Source: Crambe crambe
Taxonomy: Eukaryota > Porifera > Demospongiae > Poecilosclerida > Crambeidae
Direction: 5' to 3'
Assembly: GCA_963924555.1 (NCBI GenBank)
Contig: OZ004584.1
Span: 3,347,001-3,411,000, forward strand
Length of the DNA: 64,000 nucleotides
Both the position numbers and the translations under genes were made by a program. The notes beneath the pieces were generated by a model, which saw nothing but the letters and a program-made list of their open reading frames with translations, did not search any database and was not told where the DNA came from. Below are positions 36,987 through 48,819 of the stretch, one piece after another (position 1 is the stretch's first letter; the number at the start of each line of letters is the position of its first letter).

Positions 36987-39344
36987 ATCCTTCTCATAAC
37001 TGACTTGCATGTGATCACAATAATTTTAGCTCCACATAAAATTTAGCTCTTAATAGAGCTGTGTGAATATATATATTTCTTTCAGAGTCTGTAAACCATC
37101 ATTTCATGACTATTATAGCTACTGGATGCCAGAAGATTTCAAATATGCTGTGATCACCCCAATCACTAAACCATATACCGAACAATAGAACAGGCCCATA
37201 ACACAGCATAAAAAGTATGGATGTGTTTACTGGGTGCACCTGTTGTATATTGAAAAGCTAAGTTAAGCTAAGCTAAGTTTCTACTTCAACAACAAGTTTG
37301 TTATTATCAAAAGTGCATGGTGTTGAAATATCAAAATATATTAGCCATCCCATCCATACAAGGAGATATTGCATCAAAATGTATTGGCTTCTGTGGATCC
37401 ATTACCAGGCAGATAGCTGAAACAGGTGTTGGGTTTTACTGCTAGCTATACGTATATATCTGAAGTATCTTGATTGCAGAAAAGCAGATATACCAGGTAT
37501 TCTGCTGATTGCATATTATTTAGTAATTTTGGCTTCCTGTGCCTGGGATTTAATGTGGCCTGATGCATAATTATGAGGCAATTCCTGATGAGTAATACAG
37601 TCAGGTCCCATGCACTTTGATTCATTGGGGTAACCTTTCTGGAGAGATTAGCCCGAGAGTATAGAGAATGGAAAAAAGTGCATGGATGGAGATTATTAGT
37701 ATTATGCATCTTTGATGATTATTTTAGCTTGAAGCTGTTGTAATTCATAACTGGCCAATTTCAAATTCAACTTGTAATGGACTGTTACCTGTGATATGTC
37801 AATAAGAAGTTTATTTTTCTCTGAGAGCAAAAATAATCTGTCAAATTCCAATACAGTAATTAATAGTTAGCTGTGTTATCTTTCATTTTTGATGATAGCT
37901 TGCAGCTGTTGTCATTCATAACTCATAACTGGCCAGTTTCAAATTCAACTTGTAATGGAGTATCTAGCTACTATATGATATTAGTATGTTGCCTGTGACA
38001 TGTCAATAAGAAGTTTGTTTTCTCTGAGAGCATGTTTACAATAATCAGTCAAATTCCACGTTGAATAAACTGCAGGCTTCTAAAATTTATGATCTTGTGT
38101 GCATCAGTTCGCTAGTTCTTATCACGATAGTGTGGTCTATATTTGATTGATTATCAATGCAATATCCTACATAAGGGAACAGGTAAGATCCAGGGATTTC
38201 ATCCAGTGACATGATTTAAGGATTCTAGTAACCGGGATTCTTGCATTTGACCTCATTCTGTCATCTTCAATTCCATGGACAGACTCACACATGAATGTAG
38301 ATGCATGCACACTCAACAAAAATCTGTCATTAGCATACTAACATAAGGTCTTTTCACTTTTATAGATATTCTTGAATGGAAGAAAGTACCCCACATCCTC
38401 TCTCCTTTTGCTTCACTTTACCACTGCCCAATATTCATCTGGAAAAAATATATATTAACAAGCTTAACATGCAGGAGATAACAACATTAGCTACTTATTT
38501 CATACCTGCAGTTGTACTTTCAGCAGACTCAAAACTTGTACTAGCATCTGGAAGAGATTGCACTAGCTTCCATTTTATGCATCTATCATTGTAATTGCCT
38601 AGTGATACGCACGCACGTTTTGACTCATAGTACGCATGCGCATAGAGGCGAAACCCGAATGGTCTGCACGTGAGCGGTGTTTCCAATCCTGGTTACGTGA
38701 TCCATATATCTATGATATTACAAGCAATCAAGCACACATGAAAGCTACGCTACAAAACAAAATCTACGACTATGAAAATTTCCTACTACAGTAAGGCAAA
38801 GCGGGGCTATTCCGAATGATGGGGCTATTCTGAACGGTCGAATATTTTCAAAACTCCTCGAGCTTATGAGCTCTAGAATTTTAAGATATATTCTCTCTTT
38901 TGTGTAGATGTGATAATTCACTGTAGCCTTCTGAGAACCTGTAGAGTAAGGGTAGAAGAGAAAGAAGAATTTTTAGTTTATACAGTCTTATGACCTTTGA
39001 CCTGCCATCCCTACTTAGAGAGTGTTCTTTGATATATGAATGTGCAACATTTTACCCCGACCAGTGCAGTGTGGCATCGGTTTAGCCTCAAAATAACACG
39101 CATGCATAACAAAACGATAGTTGCCAATCTCATCACCATTTTGAAGTCAGAACAAAAGTCAGCTCTAAGAAATAAGTTATTAGCTAGGGCTATGTAAATT
39201 ACAAGCTCAAAGCTGCATAGTCAACGGCAAATGATATCACTATGAAATATGATATTTACAAATCCCAACAATGCCTTATCTACAACCACCACATATAGTT
39301 TACATACGTGAAAACAATAGCTGAAGAAAAAGCTACAACTGTAG
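36987..39344. other. Intergenic, no gene seen; tandem duplication at 37713-38057
   Basis: A segment of about 170 bp with GCTGTTGTAATTCATAACTG and CAATAAGAAGTTT occurs twice in tandem (37713-37860 and 37890-38057) with about 90% identity by eye. Around 38700-38900 lies flank shared with copy A (28250-28400). The rest has no supported feature. Confidence 0.6.
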
Positions 39345-40895
39345 TTAGTACACATAAATTTCAAACGCTTCAATTTCAATATCTTCATCCACACGTGACT
39401 GATCACGACAAATATTATCAGTTGTGGCGCTTGGTAGCTGTTTGTGGAACCATGGAGAGTTAGTACAATTAGGAGTGCAGTTGTGCAGAGAATCAAATTT
39501 GACAAGCAAGGACTCCTAAAAATTGTTGGTAAAGGATAGCAAGAGATGGTTCAAGATGCAGGATTGTAGGAGACAGCTTGTAAGTAAATTGTGGAGTGCT
39601 TAGTTGTCAGCAGCCAAAGTGTACATTATCCACAATATAAAATCTGCTATTTTATGATTCAGCTACATAATTCCTGCCAATATTTCTGGCCATACAGAAA
39701 TTGTATAGAGAAAAATAAATAAACAAATACCTTGTGCAGCAGCAAAGGTCCAAATGTGTATTCTTGGGGATGATCCATGAGTCAGACTAATGCCATCAAC
39801 ATAGTTATATTCTATGGTGGGAGAGCTCATACCCTCATGAATCCCATACATTTCAAATCCATCAGGTGTCCCTACCTGATAAGCTCTGATCATTCCACAG
39901 ACTCTGGAATAGTTGAAACCATGTGTGGTAAAGAAGACTGATGAACAGTTAACATTGTAAGAGTTGATCACACATGTGTGTGCAAGATTGCAAGCAGTTC
40001 CCAAATAGAGATCACTGGGACACTGGCTACAGCAGTCTCTCATCATGTCCAGTTCAGCCACTCTCATCCACCCTCCAGTGATGTTACCGCATGACCTGGT
40101 CATGTCACAGTACACACGCACAGCAGATCCATTAGAAGACCTGATCCAGTAATGGCCTGAGGGAGAGGAGGGAGCAAACTGAAGAATACTAGCACATGAA
40201 GTTGCAGGATGATTATGATATAAACCAAATAACCTCTGTAGCATCATAGCTACTGCAGAAAAAGTTTGGTTTACTTTAATCTCTAACTCATTCAATCGAT
40301 GATCAGTTTCATTACCCAAGTGGAAAGTGTACTTCTCTAGTGCTGAATAGTTTTGACTCAATACTAGATTCAAACTGTTGGTGGAATTGAGCTCTTCTTG
40401 GAGAATCATACACTTGTTATCAATGGTTTGCTTAACATGGTGAGAAAGTGAAGAAGTATTGTAAGATGAGGTCCCACGGATAAAAGATATTTCAGATTTT
40501 AGTTGTGATATTTCAACAAATGCAGCAATAGACATAACCACTAAAAATAATGATGACAACCAAGACACATGACACTCTCCAGTTCTTCTGCAGGTTTTTC
40601 TTGCATGTAACACTTTTGACCTCAACAGCATTGTCATGAGGATTCTCCTGACAGGACTCATCAGCAGTCGTGTTTGAACACATATTTTCCAGTGTGACCA
40701 TGGAGTATGTGGCATTATCGAATGTAGCATCTGTATGAATAGACAGTTTTTCTCTCTGTTGAGTTTAGAATATGTGGCTGGAAAATCAGATAGTATTTCA
40801 GGTTGATCATCATTTTTATCAGCAGAATGCTTCTTCTTCTTAGACATATGCACCACAGCATAAGTGGGAACATGAGAATCTAATTCAGAAGCCAT
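39345..40895 (-). pseudogene. Type II fibrinogen-like receptor, copy B (two compensating frameshifts, damaged exon 2)
   Basis: Exon 1 (39731-40895) is one long open frame. Relative to copy A it loses one A in an A-run after NREK and 11 bases in the membrane-segment codons. Between these two sites about 65 residues are read in a different frame. The Tyr64 motif is lost, yet a hydrophobic run WLSSLFLVVMSIAAFVEI still follows. Tyr12 and Tyr42 motifs and the ectodomain (SGHYWIRSSNG, GGWMRVAELDM, YVDGISLTHG) are kept. Exon 2 (about 39345-39515) keeps NCTPNC, SPWFHKQL and CRDQSRVDEDIEIEAFE but lacks the FCDG part, and its phase does not fit the exon 1 donor. It could encode a variant protein but is more likely decaying. 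Confidence 0.65.
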
Positions 40896-40960
40896 TATCC
40901 CAGGCACACTATGCAGCAAACTGCATCTAGCAACTACATCAGAGATCTAAATAGTTGATC

Positions 40961-40990
40961 CATACATTAGCTGACATGCGCAGTGCGAAA
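40961..40990 (-). promoter_or_regulatory. Conserved upstream block of receptor copy B
   Basis: Same CTGCGCATGTCAGCTAATGT block as copies A, C and D, 66 bases before the ATG. The intervening sequence (GATCTCTGATGTAGTTGC) is also shared with C and D. Confidence 0.45.
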
Positions 40991-41279
40991 GGATGGAACA
41001 AAAGTACATGCATACAGAGCTACTAAATGGCTACAGAATAGAGTGTGTGGGTGATGGATGTTATTGTCTACTTATTCAAATATTATTGTGAGTCTACTAC
41101 TAGACCATACATATGTAGCAGCAGCACAACAACGAACAACAGCTGCACAGCTCAAAGCACTTTACCAAGAATCAGGTCATGTTCTATGAATTGGAGTGGC
41201 TTTATAAACTTAGTATAACAACTCATGAAAACAATGATGTAGCTATAATAAACATTGCAACATTGAAAATAATGTTACT

Positions 41280-42500
41280 CGCAGCTAGATGCTCTTCATT
41301 TGTTTCTTATAAGGCAAAAGCAGCAGAAAAATGATTGTTATCTCCAGCAGCAAACATTCAAATTTGTTGAACACAGATATAGGCTGGTTGTAAAGCCATT
41401 CCCACTATAATGACAACAATGTAGCAGGTCTTCAATGAGAATCCGGATTCATGTAGCTACTGAAACATGTATTACCAGGCTCTTCCTTTCCTCCCACACA
41501 AGAGCATGAGGCTACAGATAATATATACACTGAAAAAATATCAGCAAACATGTTACTCCCCCACGTTCATGTATTGGAGAAACATGATAAACATACTAAG
41601 TATGTTGCATACACTTGCAATCATAGAAATATCACAAGTGAAGTACAGAGCCAGAAAACATTTCATGGTTAGCATTAACTCATGTAGTGTGTTTGTGTAG
41701 GTGCTTTCAGTGCTCATGCACCCTGACCATCTATGTTCCTGCCATTTTTCCAAGTATCAATGAAAAGATGAAAACTTACAGTGACTCAATGGAAGTCCAC
41801 CAAACAGTGCTGTGATACAATGTTCCATCCAAAACAGGGATTCAGATATAGTAGCTTCACTGCACATCATCAGTACACAACATGATCCTTTTCAGCGCTT
41901 GCTCAAGCTCATCCAGGGTGACTGAAAGATGACTAAGTAGTTAGGTGGAAGCTGCTTTGATGATAGATACATGGACCAAACTTCCATAAATTGCTGAGTT
42001 GGACAAAGTATCTGGTGGTCTCAACTAAAGTAATTGCTTAGGCTGCCCAACCTGCAGTAAATAGTAAGCTAGATCACACAGTTATATGTAGCCACATTTA
42101 CACACACCCTGCCATATAAATGTACGATGAGTCTGGCCATCTGCTTTCATGCCAATCCAGGCTTATCGGGGTGGGATGAACTAAAAGCAACGGTTTTGTC
42201 AGAGCTAACTGTCCATAGCTTCACCTCTCACACTTAAACTCTTCCATTGCATCAACTCTTGCTGTATGAAGACTCCTGGTCGCCAACAGGATCCTACTGT
42301 GTTATGTCATTCATAAATTTGTCTCACCATTTTCCTTAGGGTCAAGCAGATCTACATGTACTGTATCTCTCTTTAGCCACATGGCCCAAAGATTTGAAAT
42401 ATTCGCTCATGAGCTCTTCATACCAGCTCCCTCAGAGCCTGCACATGGGGTCGCAAACCTAGATAACACCACTGAATATAGGGCAGATTTGTTCATCAAA
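41280..42500. repeat. Segmentally duplicated flank upstream of copy B
   Basis: 41280-41460 matches 31990-32230 and 49240-49400. 41700-42330 matches 49880-50370, including ATACAATGTTCCATCC and TTGCTCAAGCTC. On the minus strand both copies of the latter can be read as VTLDELEQ-x-LKRI after a CAG. No longer coding frame is found, so no gene is called. 42500-43300 shows nothing else supported. Confidence 0.55.
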
Positions 42501-43314
42501 GTGGTGCTAACTTAAAATCCGAAAATTCTAAAGCAAACACTGGTATGCAAAACAAAGGGACAGCATAAAAAGTCCGCACAACTATAGGTGTTCACAGTCC
42601 TTGAGCATATAGCATATTGTAAGATATGTTGTCCCATTATCAGATGGAGACTGATATCACTATTCATTAGGGTTATGTGCAACATTTGACAGTGAGCAAG
42701 TATTCAAATACCTTATAGAGCCACCTTAGAAGATTTTGCTATTGAGTTATGTAGGCAGCTGCATCCTTAGTAAGCTGTAATACTCACAACAAAGCACTTA
42801 GATAATCCTAGCACCTATGAAATCTATTCTGGCACCTACAATGCACTATAGAAATCGACCAATGCCTTGCAATTGGAGCATGCACATTACCCACAACTAA
42901 TGCACATTTCTGCCATCATAATATATATATATTTCAATGAGTCATCATAACCTGAGAGTCATCTTGCTATCTACGGTGATTCATCTCAAACCTAAGATTT
43001 TATCAAAATCTACAACTACCACAGACATTGAGTCACAGAATATAAATATTAAGTAAATAAACTTTGTGTATAATTTTCAATATTTACTGATTTAGCAACA
43101 ATGACTAGAGTATGCTGGATGGATGAACCAAGCATCTTGCAGTCTATTTCCAGGCTGCTAGTCTTGCATGGAGATTACACTTTACCACATTTCCCTGCTG
43201 AAAGAAACCAAATACAACTATCGCTGCACCAGCAGGGAAATAAGGTAAAGGGTTGACCATGCAAAAACTATATCTCTATAGGATAATGATGAATAAATCA
43301 CCTAACTAGAGTAA

Positions 43315-44070
43315 AAGTGTTGGTCCATGAGTCAGACTACGTAGTTGGAGTCCAGAGTGGGAAAATGCCTTAGATTACCAAATGCATCAGGTGACCCAAC
43401 TTGATAAGCTCACTATTGTCGAAATTTTAATCCACTGAGCCAATTTCGTGTCTCATTATTCAACTTAAATGATTCTCTAGCACCAAAATGTTTAGACTAC
43501 TTGCATATGAATTGAACTTATTGTAGGATTTAATGTTTCATAGCTATAGGCAATATTATCATTCACAGTATAGTTTCTGAAGACAGCTGTTGAATCAAGA
43601 GCAATTTAGATCTCAATAGTGAAATCTCAGCAAATACAGTAACTAATGCACCCACTACAATAAGTAGTGGAATGATAACCATGCATGGAAATTTTTTATT
43701 CAGCTCTTTTCACATTGACTTCAACTTGTCATGAGGATTCTCCTGACGGGACTCATCAGCAGTCATGTCATCTCCATTGGAAAGAAAATTTATACAGCTT
43801 TAGAGACCTGCAAGGTCCAAGTGTGTTGTATTGGGGGTACTCCATGAGTTAACACCATCGATATTATAGTGGAAGAAGCTGTTCCAAAAAATTCATTAGG
43901 AATAGGTGCCCAAACTTGATAGGTTCTGATCATCGCACAGACATTCAGTCTGGAACAGTTGAAACCATGTGTGGAAAAAGAGATAAATAAACAGTCTCAT
44001 TGACAGAATTAATCATAAGTGCGTGCAGGACTGCACCCAATCCTGAGATCACTGATCACCACTCATAGAC
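43315..44070 (-). pseudogene. Two decayed, rearranged fragments of a fibrinogen-like receptor gene
   Basis: 43315-43440 resembles the ectodomain end (GGTCCATGAGTCAGACTA). 43430-43790 resembles the stalk and cytoplasmic region (GACTCATCAGCAGTC). 43800-44070 resembles the ectodomain again (CATGAGTTAACACCATCGAT). There are many indels and no open frame. Confidence 0.65.
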
Positions 44071-44258
44071 ACCTATGCATTCTATTATTCAGTGAGCAAG
44101 CCCAATGAGTGAGCTGATTCTTGGGTCATGAATTATTGTTTAGGTCTACAGGGCAGGAATGGCAGGAATCACACAAAATCAAGTAGCTAGCTAGCTATTC
44201 AGTTAATAACATGGAAGTCATGTGTGTAGCTATGCATTTATGATTATTGTTATGAATT

Positions 44259-45946
44259 TCACTGGATATAAAATTCAAATGCTTCAATTGCCACATCTTC
44301 ATTACCAACCCCTTCATCTCTACAAACTCTCATCTCAATATCATCAGTGGTGTGGTCTTGCAGCTGCCTATAGAAGAACCATGGAGGATTATTAGAAGAA
44401 GCACAATTGGTACATCTTTCATTCCAGAGAGGTCTGCTGTTATTGCAGAGCCCACTTACTCCATCACAGAAAAAATTATTCTTTAAAAATGGTGGTAATG
44501 GTGGTACTTGTGTACAGGGAACTGAAAGAAAATGAAAAATAAATGATAAATACCATGCATGCATACTACATTAGCAAAAAAATTTTTTGTGGGATCAAAT
44601 GTTTGTAGATTTCATGATTTTGAATACACAAAAGCAAGGGAATCAGTAGCTAATATGGTTCACCATTAAAAGATTTTTTTTATCCCATGAAAGTTCTGCA
44701 CTATGTAGTAGTTAGAGATATATATCTTACAGTTACCTCCAGCAGCAAAGGTCCAAATGTGTCGTTTTGGGGCTCCATGAGTCAGACTAATGCCATCAAC
44801 ATAGTTAGAGTCAAGAGTCAAAGGGCTCATTCGAATGCCAAAAATACCAAATGCATCAAGTGACTTAACTTGGTAAGCTCTGATCATTCCACAGACTTTG
44901 GAATAGTTAAAACCATGTGTGGTAAAGAAGACTGAAGAACAGTTAGCATTGTCAGAGTTGATCACACATGTACGTATAGGATTGCAAGCAGTTCCCATCC
45001 TGAGAGCACTGGGACACTGGCTACTGCTTTCTCTCATGTCCAGTTCAGCTGCTTTCATCCACCCTCCAGTGATGTTACCACATGACCTGGTCATGTCACA
45101 ATACACACGCACAGCAGAGCCATTGGAGGACCTGATCCAATAATGGCCTGAGAGAGAGGAGGGATCAAACTGAAGAATAGCAGCACATGAAGTTGCAGGA
45201 TAATAACCGTATTTCTCTAGATAACTCAGAATTAAAATCTTAGTCTCATTCAACACTGCTGAGAGAGTTTGATTCAATTTGATTTCTGTTTCATTCACTA
45301 TTGCTGAAAGACTTCGATTCAATACAATTTCTAGTCCACTGAGTTGATTTTGTGTCTCCTTATTCAACTGGGAATGATTCTGAACTAAATGATTAACATG
45401 ACTTTCTAGCACCGAAAATTTTTGACTCACTTGCATATAAATCTAACTGATTAATTCTTCACAGGAACTCTTGTTATTTGCAGTAGATTCTGAGGACAGC
45501 TGTTGGATCGAGAGCTGTTTAGACTTCAACAGTGAAATCTCAGCAAATACAGCAATAAATACACCCACTAAGGCAAGAAATGGAATAATAACCATAACTG
45601 AGATGCATGCGAGTTTCTTATCACATAGATTCAATTTTTTTTCGCATGGAATATTCTTGATTTCATCCATATCATCATGAGGATTCTCTTGACAGGACTC
45701 ATCAGCAGTCGTGTTAGTACACATGTTATCCAGCGTTACCACAGAGTATGTTTCATTATCAAATGCAGTACTGGCATAATTCTTTGAAAGAGATGATTCC
45801 TTCTCTCTGTTGAGTTTAGAATATGTGGCTGGAACATCAGATAGTATTTCAAGTTGATCATCTCTTTTAGGAGCAGAATGCTTCTTCTTCTTAGACATAT
45901 CCACCACAGCATAAGTGGGAACATTACCATCTAATTCAGAAGTCAT
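44259..45946 (-). pseudogene. Type II fibrinogen-like receptor, copy C (single in-frame TAG)
   Basis: Exons 44731-45946 and 44259-44521 (TGA) keep splice sites and phase. The frame is open except for one TAG at 45443-45445, where copy D has TTT (Phe) in the stalk. Tail motifs are PTYAVV, ATYSKL and ETYSVV with a KKKK patch. A membrane segment near 112-135 and a stalk with many NxS/T sites follow. The ectodomain carries CAAILQF, SGHYWI, VYCDM, YVDGISLTHG, NPPWFFYRQL and DDIEMRVCRDE. If translated only to TAG it would give a tail-plus-membrane protein of 167 residues with no head. It could be a very young pseudogene or a polymorphic null allele. Confidence 0.75.
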
Positions 45947-46010
45947 TGTCCCAGGCACACTATGCAGCAAACTGCATCTAGCAACTACATCAGAGATCTA
46001 AATAGTTACT

Positions 46011-46040
46011 CATACATTAGCTGACATGCGCAGTGCAAAT
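46011..46040 (-). promoter_or_regulatory. Conserved upstream block of receptor copy C
   Basis: CTGCGCATGTCAGCTAATGT block, 65 bases before the ATG, identical in position to copies B and D. Confidence 0.45.
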
Positions 46041-46509
46041 GGATGGAAACAATGAGACAAAAGTACATACAGTTACTAAGTGGCTACTGTATAGAGTGTG
46101 TGGGTGATGGATATTGTTGTCTACTTATTCAAACATTATTGTGAGTTCACTACTAGACCATACATGTGGAGCATGGAGCAGCACAACAACAAACAACAGC
46201 TGCATGGCTCAAAGCACTCTACCTTGAGCAGGAATCAGGTCACGTTCTATGAATTATATTATAACTAAAGGTCCTTCACGAAAAGCATGGCGTACAGGGT
46301 GTAAATTTCTTAGGTCTTCAAAGTGGTTTTAATGTTACAAAATTAAACCTTCAAAATATAAGCTATGATGGTTTCCAAATAACTTTCTCTAAACATGACA
46401 ATTTACATGATATACATATCACAAGTGTATACAAGCACGAAGTGATAGTAGAGAAAGGTTACTTAGCTAATGGGAGCACTCCCTAGTGTAACTTATTATG
46501 AAAGGCACG

Positions 46510-47290
46510 TGACTGATCATCCACCTTCCAGTGGGGTGTTTCCACATGACCTGGTCATGTCACAATACACATGTACAGCAGAGCCATTGGAGGACCTGAT
46601 CCAGTAGTGGCCTGAACTGGAAAACAGCAGCACAGGAAGTTGCAGGATAATTCCTGATTCTCTGAACTAAAATCTTAGTCTCATTCACTATCGCTCATTC
46701 TGTGTCTCATAATTCAACTGATGAATTCAATGATCAACATGATTCTCTAGCACCGAAAAGTTTGTTTGGACTCAATTGTATTTGAATTGAGGCAATTTTG
46801 TTATCAATGGTATTTGCATGCAGTAACATCTGACAACATCTATTGAATCGAGAGCAGTTCAGATTTCAATAGTGAAATCTCAGTAACTAATGCACCCACC
46901 ACAATAAGTAGTGGAATGATAACCATAACTGAGATGCATACACAAACTTCTTATCATATCGATTCAAATTCCCTTCACATGAAATATTCTTGACTTCAAC
47001 CATATTATCATAAGCTGATGGAACTTATCAGCAGTTGTGTTGGTACACATGTTATCTGGAGTATAGTCATGGAGTACATTTCATTATCAAATGCAGTACT
47101 TGCATAATTCCTTGAAACAGATGGTCCCTTCTCTCTACTGAGTTTAAAATATGTGGCTGGAGTGGTTGATAATCTATTTTGCACTATGCAGTTTGCTGCA
47201 TAGTGTGCCTGGGACAATGACTTCTGAATTAGATTATCATGTTCCTATTTATGCTGTGGTGGATATGACTATCATTCTGCTACTAAGAAA
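46510..47290 (-). pseudogene. Decayed receptor copy with inverted 5' end
   Basis: 46510-47158 carries reduced minus-strand matches to ectodomain, stalk and tail (CACAATACACATG, AGAGCCATTGGAGGACC; frame ATYFKLSREK). At about 47158 the homology flips. 47160-47290 is the gene's start region on the plus strand, with ATG at 47217 and MTSELDYHVPIYAVVDM. An inversion or template switch therefore placed the first exon part head-to-head with the rest. Confidence 0.72.
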
Positions 47291-47490
47291 GATGGAAACA
47301 TTAATGTATATACATGCAATGCTATACGGTAACTAAGCAGTGGGTAATGTATTCAAAAGTGCACTACTAGAAATCATAACCATGAATAGACTGTAAAAAC
47401 AGAAGAATTATATACACACTTAACAGGTGTACACTTTGTGTATGTTAAGATCTGGAGCAGAGCAGCACAACTATGTACACTATATATAAT

Positions 47491-47774
47491 AAGGGAAAAA
47501 GCATTTCATGAAATGAAAAAAGATGTAGGGATGACCACTGCTCAAAAAAGTAAGGAAACAAGAAGGATGGAAATGGGATCAATCTTTGTTCTGTATATCC
47601 CTACATATACGTACATTACTGCACTATAATCTGAAGCTACCTGACGTATATGTAGGGATTGTTGGCTGGATATACAGAACAAAGATTGATCCCATTTCCA
47701 TCCTTCTTGTTTCCTTACTTTTTTGAGCAGTGGTCATCCCTACATCTTTTTTCATTTCATGAAATGCTTTTTCC
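47491..47774. mobile_element. Near-perfect fold-back repeat, arms of about 120 bp
   Basis: 47491-47612 and 47644-47774 are reverse complements with no mismatch seen apart from an 11-base gap (right arm has AGCCAACAAT extra). Each arm contains a unit bounded by GTAGGGAT and ATCCCTAC. The perfect pairing implies a recent event or ongoing conversion. A transcript would form a long hairpin. Confidence 0.88.
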
Positions 47775-48069
47775 CTTACTTGTTCCTGGTCTTTTTTCCT
47801 CTTTATGGTTTTAGCTATGTATAGAGTTCATTCTTCTATGTGTATGCAGGGACAGATGAAAGAAGAATAGTTCTCCAATAGTTCTCCAGCATACCAGCCC
47901 AATCATTATCAACGAGTCAAGGTATTGTGTTATTGTTGAGCTATACTTGGAGGTCAAAGATGCTGAAATAGAGTCTACCGTGGTGAATCTAAATCCCCGA
48001 GTCGATACAGTAGTCTATCATCATTATCTAGAGCTAGCTAGCTAGAGACAGCTGAGTAATATTATAATT

Positions 48070-48520
48070 TCGAATAATTGGATATCAAATACATGCGCAT
48101 GCGTATTATAGAAAAGATGGCTTCCTAATTGAATTAGTCGAGTGCTGTGCTCCGTAGTGTCTCCTTTTTCATTGACTCTTTCGAGGATCAATGAGTAGAA
48201 AAGATCGTAGTTGGTAGAATTTGGAGTGGATTTATCCAGAAATCATAGCTGTAGCTTGAGTGGTTCGAGAGTGTCTAAGAAGAAGAAGAATAATAGAGAA
48301 GAAGAAGAATCCAGCGATTTACCTGCTTGCCGTATTTCTGAAACGGTAAGCTCCCTGGTCCTGAAACTTGGTCTGCACATTGTAGTAGGCTCTAGTAGGC
48401 TGGATAATCATTCACAGTAGCTTTTGTCTAAGTGGGGGAACTAGATTCACTTTTGTATTAGTGGTGGCGCACGCGGCCGTCCGAGTCATCCCTACATAGA
48501 GAGTGCTACCGCACTCTCTG
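48070..48520. repeat. Copy of the 32465-33140 interspersed repeat in opposite orientation
   Basis: It contains GGTAGAATTTGGAGTGGAT, TAGCTTGAGTGGTTCGAGAG, CTAAGTGGGGGAACTAG and ends ATCCCTACATAGAGAG. An extra GGCGCACGCGGCCGTCCGAG segment is absent from the other copy. A (AAG)n-like purine run lies at 48275-48310. Confidence 0.65.
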
Positions 48521-48819
48521 ATATTTATTCAGGAACCAGGTCATGTTTTATGAACTAAAAATCAATATTACAAGCAATCAAGTGCACATGAATGCTACTT
48601 AAAACTTCAAAAAATAAGCTTCCAGTTCTATGGTTACCCACTGCAGTAGCTATACAGTACTATACACACAACAATATATAGGACGAGGATGAAGGAAGAA
48701 AATGTATATCCATCACACTCAAGCCATAGGTATAGTGCAGTAACGTACATATACAGTGTTGTTTATGTGTATAGATACAGGCTATGCATGGAGTATTGAA
48801 CCATTCTCCATTCCACTAC

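Noticed and set aside
41850..41950. Minus-strand reading VTLDELEQALKRI as an exon of a host gene
   Set aside because: It occurs in both duplicated copies (near 41.9 and 50.1 kb) but no neighbouring exons or longer frame could be found, so it is kept only as a note on the repeat.
48211..48420. Plus-strand open frame MVEFGVDLSRN as a gene start
   Set aside because: It lies inside an interspersed repeat whose second copy at 32.5-33.1 kb is reversed and has no matching open frame.
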